A DNA stretch of 64,000 nt from Sphingobacterium multivorum. Lineage in GTDB: Bacteria; Bacteroidota; Bacteroidia; Sphingobacteriales; Sphingobacteriaceae. The notes under the pieces were generated by a model. It was not told the DNA's origin, did not search any database, and saw only the letters and a program-made list of their open reading frames with translations. The first letter of the stretch is position 1, and every line of letters begins with the position of its first letter. Positions 44,131 to 51,981 of the stretch are shown one piece after another. The position numbers and the translations under genes were made by a program. The stretch lies in NCBI RefSeq assembly GCF_039511225.1, contig NZ_CP154261.1, positions 3,286,001 through 3,350,000 of the forward strand, written 5' to 3'.

Positions 44131-45150
44131 ATGATTCAACTAAACAACATATCCAAATCTTTTGCGGTAAAAGCGACACGTATTGATGCTTTAAAAGACG
44201 TCTCGCTGTCTATTGCAAAAGGTGAAATTTTTGGTGTAATAGGCGCTTCCGGAGCGGGTAAAAGTACTTTGATCCGTTGCGTCAACCTTTTGGAAAGGCC
44301 AGACAGTGGTCAGGTAATTATAGAAAATAACGACTTGATGTCGCTGCCTGCCAGTGATCTTATGTTAAAAAGACGGAAAATTGGTATGATTTTCCAACAC
44401 TTCAACTTGCTGTCATCACGAACAGTTTATGGAAACATATCCTTCCCGCTCGAACTTGAGGGCAAATCGAAAGAATTTATCAGCGGAAAGGTGTTGGAGC
44501 TATTACGTTTGGTTGGGTTGGAAGACAAAGCCGACGTGTACCCTGCAAATCTTTCCGGAGGCCAAAAACAACGCGTTGCCATCGCGCGTGCATTAGCCAA
44601 TGATCCTTACATTCTACTTTGCGATGAGGCTACGAGTGCCTTAGACCCAGCAACCACAAAATCTATCCTCAAACTGCTAAAAAAAATCAATAAGCAGCTT
44701 GACCTTACGATATTATTGATTACGCACGAGATGGATGTAATAAAAAGTGTTTGCGATCAGGTTGCCGTATTAGACCACGGAAAATTGATTGAAACTGGTC
44801 CGGTAGAATCAATATTCGCCAATCCTCAGGAAACAACAACCAAAAACTTTATTCAGTCTTCACTTGAAGTTGAAATTCCACTAAGTTTTCAGGAACGCTT
44901 GAAAAGCGCTGGAAACCCGCTCGTAGAAATCTATCTAACTTCAAATGAAGAATCCATCCCATTTATACAACATTTGGAACAACAATTTCAAGTCAAGACA
45001 AATATCATTACCGCTCAAATAGATTATATTGGCGAAATGAAATTTGGTGTTATATTAGCCGAACTATCGGGTGAAAAAGAAAATGTTATGCATAGTCTAT
45101 CTTTCTTAAAAGAAAAGCATTCACAAACTAAAATCTTAGGCTATGTCTGA
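44131..45150 (+). CDS. metN: Methionine ABC transporter, ATP-binding subunit
   Basis: A 339-aa ABC ATPase on the cytoplasmic side of the D/L-methionine importer. Seen: Walker A GASGAGKST (about 39-47), the Q-loop FQHFNLLSSRTVYGN typical of MetN, the signature LSGGQKQRVAIARAL, and Walker B ILLCDEATSALDP. The C-terminal ~90 residues are the regulatory NIL domain that binds methionine. First gene of metN-metI-metQ. It overlaps metI by 8 nt. The 150-bp leader was searched by eye for a SAM riboswitch without a convincing match. Confidence 0.96.
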   Translation: MIQLNNISKSFAVKATRIDALKDVSLSIAKGEIFGVIGASGAGKSTLIRCVNLLERPDSGQVIIENNDLMSLPASDLMLKRRKIGMIFQHFNLLSSRTVYGNISFPLELEGKSKEFISGKVLELLRLVGLEDKADVYPANLSGGQKQRVAIARALANDPYILLCDEATSALDPATTKSILKLLKKINKQLDLTILLITHEMDVIKSVCDQVAVLDHGKLIETGPVESIFANPQETTTKNFIQSSLEVEIPLSFQERLKSAGNPLVEIYLTSNEESIPFIQHLEQQFQVKTNIITAQIDYIGEMKFGVILAELSGEKENVMHSLSFLKEKHSQTKILGYV

Positions 45151-45796
45151 TCAGGTATTTAATCTTCTGCTATCGGGTACTTTAGAAACCCTAACCATGA
45201 CGTTCTTATCAGGTTTCTTTGGTTTTGTGCTGGGTCTTCCACTCGGGATTTACCTGTTCTTGACCCGCAAACATCAACTGCTCGAAAACAAAGCCATGCA
45301 CCAACTTGTTTCATTGCTGGTGAATGTGTTTAGGTCTATCCCCTTTATTATACTTATCGTATGGATGATTCCGTTTACACGCAACCTTGTCGGAACATCT
45401 ATTGGTATGGCCGCAGCATTGGTTCCCTTGAGTATAGGTGCAGCTCCTTTTATTGCAAGACTTGTGGAAAATAGTCTTCTAGAAATTCCAAATGGCCTGA
45501 TTGAGGCCTCAAGAGCAATGGGAGCAAATGCCCAACAGGTAATTTTCAAAGTTTTACTTCCTGAGGCTCTCCCCTCGCTGGTAAACAATGCAACAATTAC
45601 GTTGATCACACTTGTTGGATACTCCGCGATGGGTGGCGCTGTAGGTGCCGGTGGACTTGGACAGATTGGTTATCAGTATGGTTATGTCGGATATGATACT
45701 TTTATCATGAATTCTGTTCTAATTTTATTAATTTTAATCGTATTCCTGTTACAGTATACAGGAGATTACATTTCAAAAAAAGTAAACCATCGTTAA
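45143..45796 (+). CDS. metI: Methionine ABC transporter, permease subunit
   Basis: A 217-aa inner-membrane permease with five clear hydrophobic helices. It has the EAA loop in LIEASRAMGANAQQVIFKVLLPEALPS (about 121-146), which contacts MetN, and the MetI-typical NVFRSIPFIILIVWMIPFTR. Its start lies inside the end of metN, indicating translational coupling. metQ follows 15 nt after its stop. Confidence 0.96.
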   Translation: MSDQVFNLLLSGTLETLTMTFLSGFFGFVLGLPLGIYLFLTRKHQLLENKAMHQLVSLLVNVFRSIPFIILIVWMIPFTRNLVGTSIGMAAALVPLSIGAAPFIARLVENSLLEIPNGLIEASRAMGANAQQVIFKVLLPEALPSLVNNATITLITLVGYSAMGGAVGAGGLGQIGYQYGYVGYDTFIMNSVLILLILIVFLLQYTGDYISKKVNHR

Positions 45797-45811
45797 CATA
45801 AATTATATCAT

Positions 45812-46624
45812 ATGAAAAAATTGAACTATGCATTTGCAATCTTAGCCTTCAGTCTCGTATCGATTGTGGCATGCAACAACAGCGAAAAGAAAGAGAATAT
45901 CCTTAAAGTCGGTGTGGTATCCGGACCAGAAAAGGAGCTTGCGGAAACGGCTAAGAAAGTTGCAAAAGAAAAGTTCAATCTTGATGTGGAGTTGGTAGCT
46001 TTCAACGATTATGTTGTGCCCAATGAAGCCCTAAACCAAGGAGATATCGATGTAAATGTATTTCAGCATCAGCCTTATTTACAGGAACAATCCAAACAAC
46101 GCGGTTTTACAAAGTTAACCATCGTCGGAAACACATTTGTATTTCCGATCGTTGCCTATTCCAAAAAAATAAAAACCATCACCGAGTTACAGCCTGGCGC
46201 CAGTATTGCCATCCCCAATGATCCTACCAATGGTGGCCGCTCACTTTTACTTCTGCAACGCGAGGGCATTATCGGCTTAAAAGAAAATGTAGGTATCCAA
46301 CCTAAAGTAACAGATATAGTAAGCAACCCTAAGCAGGTCAAAATCATAGAGATGGAGGCACCACAGTTGCCTCGCGTTCTGGATGATCCTCAGGTTACAA
46401 TTGCCATCATCAACAATAGTTTCGCCGCTCAGGCGGGGTTGGATCCCGAAAAACAAGGCTTATTCACAGAAGACAAAGAATCACCATACGTTAATCTAAT
46501 TGTTGCCCGCTCAGATAACAAAAACGATGAAAAGGTGCAGCAGTTTATTCAAGCGTATCAGTCGCCTGAAGTGGAAGCTACCGCAAAAAAAGTCTTCAAG
46601 AATGGCGCCATTAAGGGCTGGTAA
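45812..46624 (+). CDS. metQ: Methionine ABC transporter, substrate-binding lipoprotein
   Basis: A 270-aa NlpA/MetQ-type lipoprotein. The signal peptide ends in the lipobox IVAC (Cys near residue 21). The mature part carries the family motifs LKVGVVSGPEKELAE, VAFNDYVVPNEALNQGDIDVNVFQHQPYL, TFVFPIVAYSKKI, ASIAIPNDPTNGGRSLLLLQ and VTIAIINNSFAAQAGLDP. It captures methionine in the periplasm and delivers it to MetI. Third gene of the metNIQ operon. A YchJ-like gene starts 17 nt after its stop and is probably on the same transcript. Confidence 0.95.
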   Translation: MKKLNYAFAILAFSLVSIVACNNSEKKENILKVGVVSGPEKELAETAKKVAKEKFNLDVELVAFNDYVVPNEALNQGDIDVNVFQHQPYLQEQSKQRGFTKLTIVGNTFVFPIVAYSKKIKTITELQPGASIAIPNDPTNGGRSLLLLQREGIIGLKENVGIQPKVTDIVSNPKQVKIIEMEAPQLPRVLDDPQVTIAIINNSFAAQAGLDPEKQGLFTEDKESPYVNLIVARSDNKNDEKVQQFIQAYQSPEVEATAKKVFKNGAIKGW

Positions 46625-46640
46625 AATTTTTAAAATACAA

Positions 46641-47021
46641 GTGATAGCATCAGATCAATTATGCCCCTGTGGCTCTGGCAATACCTATGGGGAATGCTGC
46701 CAACAAATTCATCGTTTCCATGCCAAAGCAACCACAGCAGAGGCATTGATGCGCGCACGTTATAGTGCTTTTGTGACACAACAGATCGATTTCCTATACG
46801 ATACATTTCACCCCTCAACACGACGGTTCCAAAATAAACAGGCTATTGGGCAATGGGCGCGGGAAAATAAATGGATGCAACTCACGGTCCTGAAATCTAC
46901 ACTCCACACGGTCGAGTTTGAAGCACATTATCTGGATCCACAGATGGAAGTTCATATTCACCATGAAAAGTCTACCTTCAAAAAACAAGGTGACTTATGG
47001 TACTACGTTGACGGGCGCTGA
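46641..47021 (+). CDS. YchJ-family protein with SEC-C zinc motif
   Basis: A 126-aa cytosolic protein of the YchJ/UPF0225 family. The N-terminal SEC-C-type zinc motif reads CPCGSGNTYGECC (about residues 8-20). The YchJ core follows: AEALMRARYSAFVTQQIDFLYDTFHP, WARENKWMQLTVL and FKKQGDLWYYVDG. SEC-C modules bind zinc and often mediate contact with SecB or ribosome-linked proteins. The function of YchJ is unknown. The frame is open from 46500 inside metQ, but the GTG at 46641 puts the start 17 nt after the metQ stop and gives the family N-terminus. Its position in the met operon may be coincidental. Confidence 0.85.
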   Translation: MIASDQLCPCGSGNTYGECCQQIHRFHAKATTAEALMRARYSAFVTQQIDFLYDTFHPSTRRFQNKQAIGQWARENKWMQLTVLKSTLHTVEFEAHYLDPQMEVHIHHEKSTFKKQGDLWYYVDGR

Positions 47022-47119
47022 TATAAAACAGTTTGCTTGCAAGCAGCTTTTCGTTCTATAAAAGTTCTCTTCTATGAAATAAAATGTGGTTTCAACTAAG
47101 TCCTTATTTTTGCTCATAA

Positions 47120-47155
47120 AAAAGCAGTCTCAACGGGGATGTCAAGACTGCTTTT
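47120..47155. terminator. Bidirectional terminator between ychJ-like and symporter genes
   Basis: AAAAGCAGTCT and AGACTGCTTTT form a stem with a 14-nt loop, with T- or A-rich flanks on both strands. Confidence 0.75.
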
Positions 47156-47182
47156 CTGCAACGAATATTCGTCAGTTATCTA

Positions 47183-48619
47183 TTAGATTGCTTCTTCAGT
47201 ATCTTCCCGATAAGGAGCTTCTTCATCAAACTCACCCTCCCATTTAGCAACAACAACGGTTGCCAAACAATTTCCGATTACATTGACAGAGGTACGCGCC
47301 ATATCCATGAGTTCATCGATACCTAAAATGGCTGCAATGACAAATGTTGGTAAACCAAACTGATCCGCCGTCGCAATCAAAATAATCAATGAAGCCCTTG
47401 GGACAGCAGCAACACCTTTGGAGGTGATCATCAATGTAAATGCAATCATTAATTGATGTCCAAACGACAAATGGATACCAGCCGCCTGAGCGACAAAGAT
47501 CGCAGCCAATGATAAATAGAGTGAAGTGCCATCCAAGTTAAAACTATATCCTGTCGGAATGACAAACGAAACAATCTTACGTGGCACACCAAATTTCTCC
47601 ATTGCGCTCATTGCCTTCGGTAATGCAGCATCTGAACTTGTAGTAGCAAATGCAATGGAAACGGGTTCCTTAATCGCATTTATAAAACGTTTTACAGGTA
47701 TCTTTAGATACAGGGCTACAGGAAGCAATACGAGACATAAAAAGCAGATCAATGCAAAATACAGTGTCGCTAAAAGCATGAAAAGATTCTTAAGGATATC
47801 GACACCGAGATGCCCCACAGTGTAAGCCATGGCAGCACCAACGCCGATAGGCGCAAAGTACATAATCATGTTCGTAAACTTAAACATCGTTTCAGACATA
47901 CTTTCGGTAAAATCAACCAAGGGTTTACGCTTTTTCTCATCGACCATTGCCAATCCAATCCCGAACAAAATTGAAAATACAACAATCTGTAAAACTTGGT
48001 TATCCGCTACAGATTTGACAATATTTTCAGGAAACAAGTCGCGTATAAAAGAAGTGAACTTGTATACAGGATGCACATGGTCCGGAAGTGTTTTGAGGAT
48101 ATGCTCATCCATACTTTCCTTCGGCGCAGGGAGCTCTTCATGTGGCATATGTGCAACATCAACACCCACTCCTGCCCGAGTCAGGTTTATAGCACCTAAA
48201 CCAATAAAAATAGCACATGTCGTTGCACAAAAGAAATAAAGCATCGATTTCCATGCCATACGTCCCACCTGTTTCAAATCAGAATGCCCTGCAATTCCAT
48301 ATACAAGCGTAGCAAAGAGAATCGGTCCCACAATCGTCTTGACTAACTTGATAAAACCTTTACTCAAAGGTTGCAGGGAAATCGCTAGATTTGGAAAATC
48401 CAACCCGACAAATATCCCCATAATCATACAGGTCAAAATCCAAGTGGTCAAATTTTTCTTAAAGAGCGCATTTACAACCAAAACGGTAGCAACTATCCAA
48501 CGGACAGCCATTAGAAATTCATGCGAAAAGCCTACAACATCAAATTCGTATAATACAGCAATGATACAAGCTAATGTAACTGTGATTAGGGTTATCAACC
48601 CTATTTTGGTTTTTAACAT
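47183..48619 (-). CDS. Dicarboxylate/amino acid:cation symporter (DAACS family)
   Basis: A 478-aa inner-membrane transporter of the GltP/DctA group (glutamate, aspartate or C4-dicarboxylates with Na+ or H+). Seen: about eight membrane helices, the reentrant-loop serine-rich AFATTSSDAALPKAM, the helix-7 GYSFNLDGTSLYLSLAAIFVAQ (NxxGT-type motif), and near the C-terminus GIDELMDMARTSVNVIGN with the substrate-binding Asp and Asn. A periplasmic insert (about 160-210, MPHEELPAPKESMDEH) is longer than in E. coli GltP. Whether it prefers glutamate or dicarboxylates cannot be decided from this. It is a single-gene unit, with TATTTTTG 26 nt before the ATG. Confidence 0.92.
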   Translation of the reverse strand: MLKTKIGLITLITVTLACIIAVLYEFDVVGFSHEFLMAVRWIVATVLVVNALFKKNLTTWILTCMIMGIFVGLDFPNLAISLQPLSKGFIKLVKTIVGPILFATLVYGIAGHSDLKQVGRMAWKSMLYFFCATTCAIFIGLGAINLTRAGVGVDVAHMPHEELPAPKESMDEHILKTLPDHVHPVYKFTSFIRDLFPENIVKSVADNQVLQIVVFSILFGIGLAMVDEKKRKPLVDFTESMSETMFKFTNMIMYFAPIGVGAAMAYTVGHLGVDILKNLFMLLATLYFALICFLCLVLLPVALYLKIPVKRFINAIKEPVSIAFATTSSDAALPKAMSAMEKFGVPRKIVSFVIPTGYSFNLDGTSLYLSLAAIFVAQAAGIHLSFGHQLMIAFTLMITSKGVAAVPRASLIILIATADQFGLPTFVIAAILGIDELMDMARTSVNVIGNCLATVVVAKWEGEFDEEAPYREDTEEAI

Positions 48620-48645
48620 TTAAAAGATTTTAATGGTCAAAAGAA

Positions 48646-48653
48646 CAAAAATA
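48646..48653 (-). promoter_or_regulatory. -7 element (TATTTTTG, minus strand) of the symporter gene
   Basis: The plus strand reads CAAAAATA, 26 nt before the start codon. Confidence 0.4.
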
Positions 48654-48751
48654 AAAAAATACTATGCTTTTGCAAATATTATTATTCCAAATAGCCAAGA
48701 TTCGCAACAAAATATCGATTTCGCCAAAATAGAAAGGCACAAAAAAGGCAC

Positions 48752-48783
48752 AAAAAAGGCAGGAAAATTTCTTATCCTGCCTT
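48752..48783 (-). terminator. Terminator after the ferredoxin gene
   Basis: AAGGCAGGA and TCCTGCCTT form a stem. Read on the minus strand it is followed by TTTTTT. The copies of AAAAAAGGCAC beside it are a short direct repeat. Confidence 0.85.
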
Positions 48784-48805
48784 ATATTTTAACGGAACAC
48801 TAAAT

Positions 48806-49156
48806 TTATTCCGCGTGTAACCAAGCTTTTTTCGCTAATAGCTCATCGTTTGATTCACGTACATCTTCGTCATCCACACAACAATCTACAGGGCAAACCG
48901 CTGCACATTGAGGCTCATCGTGGAAACCTACACATTCTGTACATTTATCTGAAACAATATAATAGACTTCATTAGAGATCGCTTCTTGAGACTCGTTGGC
49001 ATCTAGTGTAACACCATCGCCAAAATCAATAACCCCATCCAAAGCCGTCCCATCTGAGAATTTCCAAGTTACACCAGCATCGTATATTGCATTATTTGGG
49101 CATTCCGGTTCGCAAGCACCACAGTTAATGCATTCGTCTGTAATTTTAATCGCCAT
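48806..49156 (-). CDS. 2[4Fe-4S] ferredoxin
   Basis: A 116-aa acidic ferredoxin. Cluster I: CINCGACEPECP (about residues 10-21). Cluster II: CTECVGFHDEPQCAAVCP, which has the 8-residue insertion between the second and third cysteines typical of Alvin-type bacterial ferredoxins. About 50 residues separate the motifs (GVIDFGDGVTLDANESQEAI). The C-terminal helix is acidic (DDEDVRESNDELLAKK). It is a low-potential electron carrier whose partner is unknown. It is divergent from an acyl-CoA reductase gene, so the two may serve one redox pathway (inference from position). Confidence 0.95.
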   Translation of the reverse strand: MAIKITDECINCGACEPECPNNAIYDAGVTWKFSDGTALDGVIDFGDGVTLDANESQEAISNEVYYIVSDKCTECVGFHDEPQCAAVCPVDCCVDDEDVRESNDELLAKKAWLHAE

Positions 49157-49265
49157 TTATAACCTCACAATTATGATAAATAAACTATTTTTGCATTATC
49201 AATATGAAACAAAGTCTGATTGAACAATAAGGCTAGTTGATTCACGTTGATTAATGTTAACAGCA

Positions 49266-49285
49266 CAAATATAATACAAATTTGT
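49266..49285. promoter_or_regulatory. Divergent promoter signals ferredoxin / acyl-CoA reductase
   Basis: TATATTTG on the minus strand (49273-49266) would give ferredoxin a ~105-nt leader. CAAATTTG on the plus strand, one base off the -7 consensus, overlaps a small palindrome (ACAAATTTGT) 28 nt before the TTG start at 49313. Confidence 0.3.
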
Positions 49286-49312
49286 GTATTCATCTTTTAA
49301 AATTTTAATATT

Positions 49313-50326
49313 TTGACAAAGCAACAACGAATAAATGCATTTGTAAAATTAGGCGAGCGGCTGCAAGAGCGACCTGATGATTTGATTCAAATCATTCAAT
49401 TCGCCCAACATAAAAACCCCTGGTATACGCCTCAAAATGTTGAACGTGCCATTCAAGCCATTGCTGCCAATTTGACAATAGAAAAGCTGAATCACTGGTT
49501 GGCTCCTTATCCAGATCTAAATTCAACGAAAATTGTAGGATTAATTCTGGCCGGCAATATCCCCTTGGTTGGCTTCCATGATATGCTATCGGTACTGATC
49601 AGTGGCTTTAGAGCCAAAATCAAAGTCTCATCGGACGACGCAGGATTGACCAGCTATGTGCTCCGTCTCCTTAAACAAATTGAACCGTCCTTTACCGATG
49701 CCTTTGAAATTGTTGACAAACTAAAAGATTTCGATCTGGTTATTGCAACAGGCTCCAACAATAGCTCGCGTTATTTTGACTATTATTTTGGAACCAAACC
49801 ACATATTATTCGTCGCAATAGAAATAGTGTTGCCATCATCGGTGGCCAAGAATCTCCTGACCAGCTTGAATCACTGGGACATGACATCTTTGATTATTTT
49901 GGGTTAGGCTGTCGCTCTGTATCAAAGTTATTCATTCCAAAAGATTATCCGATAGCACACTTCTTCGAAGGTATTGCTGCGTTTAACAACGTGACCGAAC
50001 ATTTTAAATATAATAACAATTACGACTACAACAAATCCATCTATCTGATCAACGGCGACAAGCATTTTGATAATGGATTTTTATTGCTAAAGGAAGATGA
50101 GCGCACAGCTTCTCCCCTTGCTGTAGTTTATTATGAAACATACGAAACACTGGCTGAAGTTGAAAATAAACTCCAATTAGCGCAAGAAAATATCCAATGT
50201 GTTGTATCAGAAATAGCTTTAAGTGTGCCCTCGCCAGTATTTCGTTTTGGAGAAAGCCAATGCCCTGCTTTGGATGATTTTGCTGACGGCGTGAATACAT
50301 TGGATTTTTTATTCGCAAACCAATAA
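49313..50326 (+). CDS. Acyl-CoA reductase (LuxC-like)
   Basis: A 337-aa protein of the LuxC/acyl-CoA reductase family, an aldehyde-dehydrogenase-fold enzyme reducing acyl-CoA to aldehyde with NAD(P)H. Seen: the N-terminal helical region, VGLILAGNIPLVGFHDMLSVL, VIATGSNNSSRYFDYYFG in the cofactor domain, RRNRNSVAIIGG, and the active-site region DIFDYFGLGCRSVSKLF with the catalytic cysteine (about residue 202). The start is a TTG at 49313; no ATG keeps the first helix. It is divergent from a 2[4Fe-4S] ferredoxin. No luciferase genes are near, so the role is in lipid or aldehyde metabolism (inference). Confidence 0.88.
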   Translation: MTKQQRINAFVKLGERLQERPDDLIQIIQFAQHKNPWYTPQNVERAIQAIAANLTIEKLNHWLAPYPDLNSTKIVGLILAGNIPLVGFHDMLSVLISGFRAKIKVSSDDAGLTSYVLRLLKQIEPSFTDAFEIVDKLKDFDLVIATGSNNSSRYFDYYFGTKPHIIRRNRNSVAIIGGQESPDQLESLGHDIFDYFGLGCRSVSKLFIPKDYPIAHFFEGIAAFNNVTEHFKYNNNYDYNKSIYLINGDKHFDNGFLLLKEDERTASPLAVVYYETYETLAEVENKLQLAQENIQCVVSEIALSVPSPVFRFGESQCPALDDFADGVNTLDFLFANQ

Positions 50327-50368
50327 GCTTCCTTTAAATTCATAGTAAATAAATTGCATTAAAAATAC

Positions 50369-50376
50369 TAACTTTG
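50369..50376 (+). promoter_or_regulatory. -7 element (TAACTTTG) before the small gene upstream of ftsE
   Basis: It ends 5 nt before the ATG at 50382. The transcript would be almost leaderless. Confidence 0.5.
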
Positions 50377-50381
50377 AAATC

Positions 50382-50585
50382 ATGTATATCATTAAAGTAA
50401 AAGGTGTCGCCAAAATCCCTGATTATGTTCAATTAAGAGATGATGCCTTCACCTTGCTGGCATATTTTAGAGTCGACCGCCCAGATAAGTCGCTTGATAA
50501 GATTGGATTGGGAGAAAAGGCAGAATATATCATGCAACTGGTTAGAGAAATGCCTTTTGGGCAAATTAAAAAATTAGAATTTTAG
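50382..50585 (+). CDS. Small conserved protein upstream of ftsE
   Basis: A 67-aa soluble protein starting MYIIKVKGVAKIPDYVQLRDD and ending GQIKKLEF. Mixed alpha/beta composition, no signal peptide or membrane segment. The family is not recognised, but the clean frame, the -7 element and the 5-nt gap to ftsE show it is a real gene in an ftsE operon. Small partners of FtsE are not known to the annotator, so a role in division is a guess from position. Confidence 0.75.
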   Translation: MYIIKVKGVAKIPDYVQLRDDAFTLLAYFRVDRPDKSLDKIGLGEKAEYIMQLVREMPFGQIKKLEF

Positions 50586-50590
50586 CTTCC

Positions 50591-51271
50591 ATGATTGAAA
50601 ATAAAGTCATTACATTAAAAAACGTTGATATCTTCCAACAAAAACATTTGGTATTGTCCAATGTCAATTTAAACATTGGCAAAGGAGAGTTTATATATCT
50701 TATCGGCCAGTCCGGCAGTGGAAAAAGTAGTTTACTAAAAATCATTTACGGCGATTTATACATCGGCAATGGTGAAGGTATGATTGCGGGCTTTGATCTT
50801 AAAAAGCTGCACGAAAATGATGTTCCTTACCTGCGTAGAAAATTGGGTATTGTATTCCAGGACTTTCATCTTTTATCCGATAGAAGCATCGAGAAAAACC
50901 TCGAATTTGCACTGAAAGCAACAGGCTGGAAAGATAAGAAAATGATCGATAGCCGGATATTGGATGTATTGGAAAAAGTTGGGCTTCGTTCCAAACTTAA
51001 GAAAATGCCACATGAGCTTTCCGGTGGTGAGCAACAGCGTATTGTAATTGCCCGCGCTTTACTAAATAATCCCGAAATTATTTTGGCAGATGAGCCTACC
51101 GGTAACTTAGATCCTGCGACATCAGAAGAGATCGTTTTATTATTGCGTGACATTGCCAATTCGGGAACGGCTATTTTAATGGCAACACACGATTATACCA
51201 TTATCCGTAATATGCCATCCCGCATCATCAAAACTGCCGATGGCGTATTGCAGGACAATGTCAGCATCTAG
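50591..51271 (+). CDS. ftsE: Cell division ATP-binding protein FtsE
   Basis: A 226-aa ABC ATPase. Seen: Walker A GQSGSGKSS (about 38-46), the FtsE-like Q-loop VFQDFHLLSDRSIEKNLEFAL, the signature LSGGEQQRIVIARAL, Walker B IILADEPTGNLDP, and MATHDYTII. With its membrane partner FtsX it controls peptidoglycan hydrolases at the septum. FtsX is not next to it here. LolD/MacB-type ATPases are close relatives, so FtsE is the most likely but not certain assignment. It forms a unit with the small gene upstream. Confidence 0.85.
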   Translation: MIENKVITLKNVDIFQQKHLVLSNVNLNIGKGEFIYLIGQSGSGKSSLLKIIYGDLYIGNGEGMIAGFDLKKLHENDVPYLRRKLGIVFQDFHLLSDRSIEKNLEFALKATGWKDKKMIDSRILDVLEKVGLRSKLKKMPHELSGGEQQRIVIARALLNNPEIILADEPTGNLDPATSEEIVLLLRDIANSGTAILMATHDYTIIRNMPSRIIKTADGVLQDNVSI

Positions 51272-51298
51272 ACAGAAAACTGACATATAAAAATGAGA

Positions 51299-51355
51299 TT
51301 CCGACAAATTGTTAGGCTTTTTTAATAAAATCTGACAAGCTGTCGGAATTTTATT
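51299..51355. promoter_or_regulatory. Overlapping dyads between ftsE and grpE
   Basis: TTCCGACA (51299-51306) can pair with TGTCGGAA (51341-51348). The same right arm also pairs with AATAAAATCTGACA (51324-51337) around a 3-nt loop. This could be a weak ftsE terminator or a regulator site. A candidate grpE promoter (TTTG, 17 bp, TAAATTTTTG) lies downstream, at about 51369-51399. Confidence 0.35.
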
Positions 51356-51422
51356 GTTTGGCAAAAACTTTGACAAACGAAGCATAGAGTAAATTTTTGA
51401 ATCTAATTTTAGCATTGAAGAT

Positions 51423-51971
51423 ATGAATGAGCAAGATAATTATTACGATGAAGGTCAAGATCCAGTAGAAACAAATTCTTCTGAACAGGAACAGCCTGCT
51501 GATAATATAGCAGAAGAACTGTCTACTGAAGAGAAATTGGCTGCAGAATTGGCAGAGGCAAAGGATAAATACATTCGTCTTTCTGCTGAATTTGACAATT
51601 ATAGAAAACGTACAAGCAAAGAACGTGTTGAATTGATTCAATCAGCAGGAAAAGATGTCATCAGTAAGCTATTACCTACACTAGATGATTTTGACAGAGC
51701 GTTAACAGCCATGGAAACAGCGACAGATGTTGAATCTGTAAAAACAGGAATGGATATTGTTAACAACAAATTCAGACAAACATTGTCACAATTGGGGTTA
51801 AAGGAAATGGAAGCTACAGGCCAAGCCTTCGATCCTGAATTACAAGAAGCTATCACAGCAATTCCTGCACCCACAGCAGAATTAAAGAATAAAGTAGTGG
51901 ACGTGATCGAAAAGGGGTACTACTTAGGTGACAAAGTGATCCGTCACGCAAAGGTAGTTATAGGTCAATAA
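51423..51971 (+). CDS. grpE: Co-chaperone GrpE
   Basis: A 182-aa cytosolic nucleotide-exchange factor of DnaK. The acidic, low-complexity N-terminus (to about 40) leads into the long dimer helix ([23 protein letters not shown]). The beta-wing core follows, with [33 protein letters not shown] and the C-terminal [21 protein letters not shown]. It is directly upstream of dnaJ (10-nt gap). dnaK is not adjacent. Confidence 0.97.
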   Translation: MNEQDNYYDEGQDPVETNSSEQEQPADNIAEELSTEEKLAAELAEAKDKYIRLSAEFDNYRKRTSKERVELIQSAGKDVISKLLPTLDDFDRALTAMETATDVESVKTGMDIVNNKFRQTLSQLGLKEMEATGQAFDPELQEAITAIPAPTAELKNKVVDVIEKGYYLGDKVIRHAKVVIGQ

Positions 51972-51981
51972 TATTAAGACG

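Noticed and set aside
48731..48760. CRISPR-like short repeats (AAAAAAGGCAC copies)
   Set aside because: Only two or three 11-bp copies directly adjacent to each other, with no spacers; they are part of the terminator region.
51272..51422. CIRCE (HrcA) operator before grpE
   Set aside because: No TTAGCACTC-N9-GAGTGCTAA or close variant is present.
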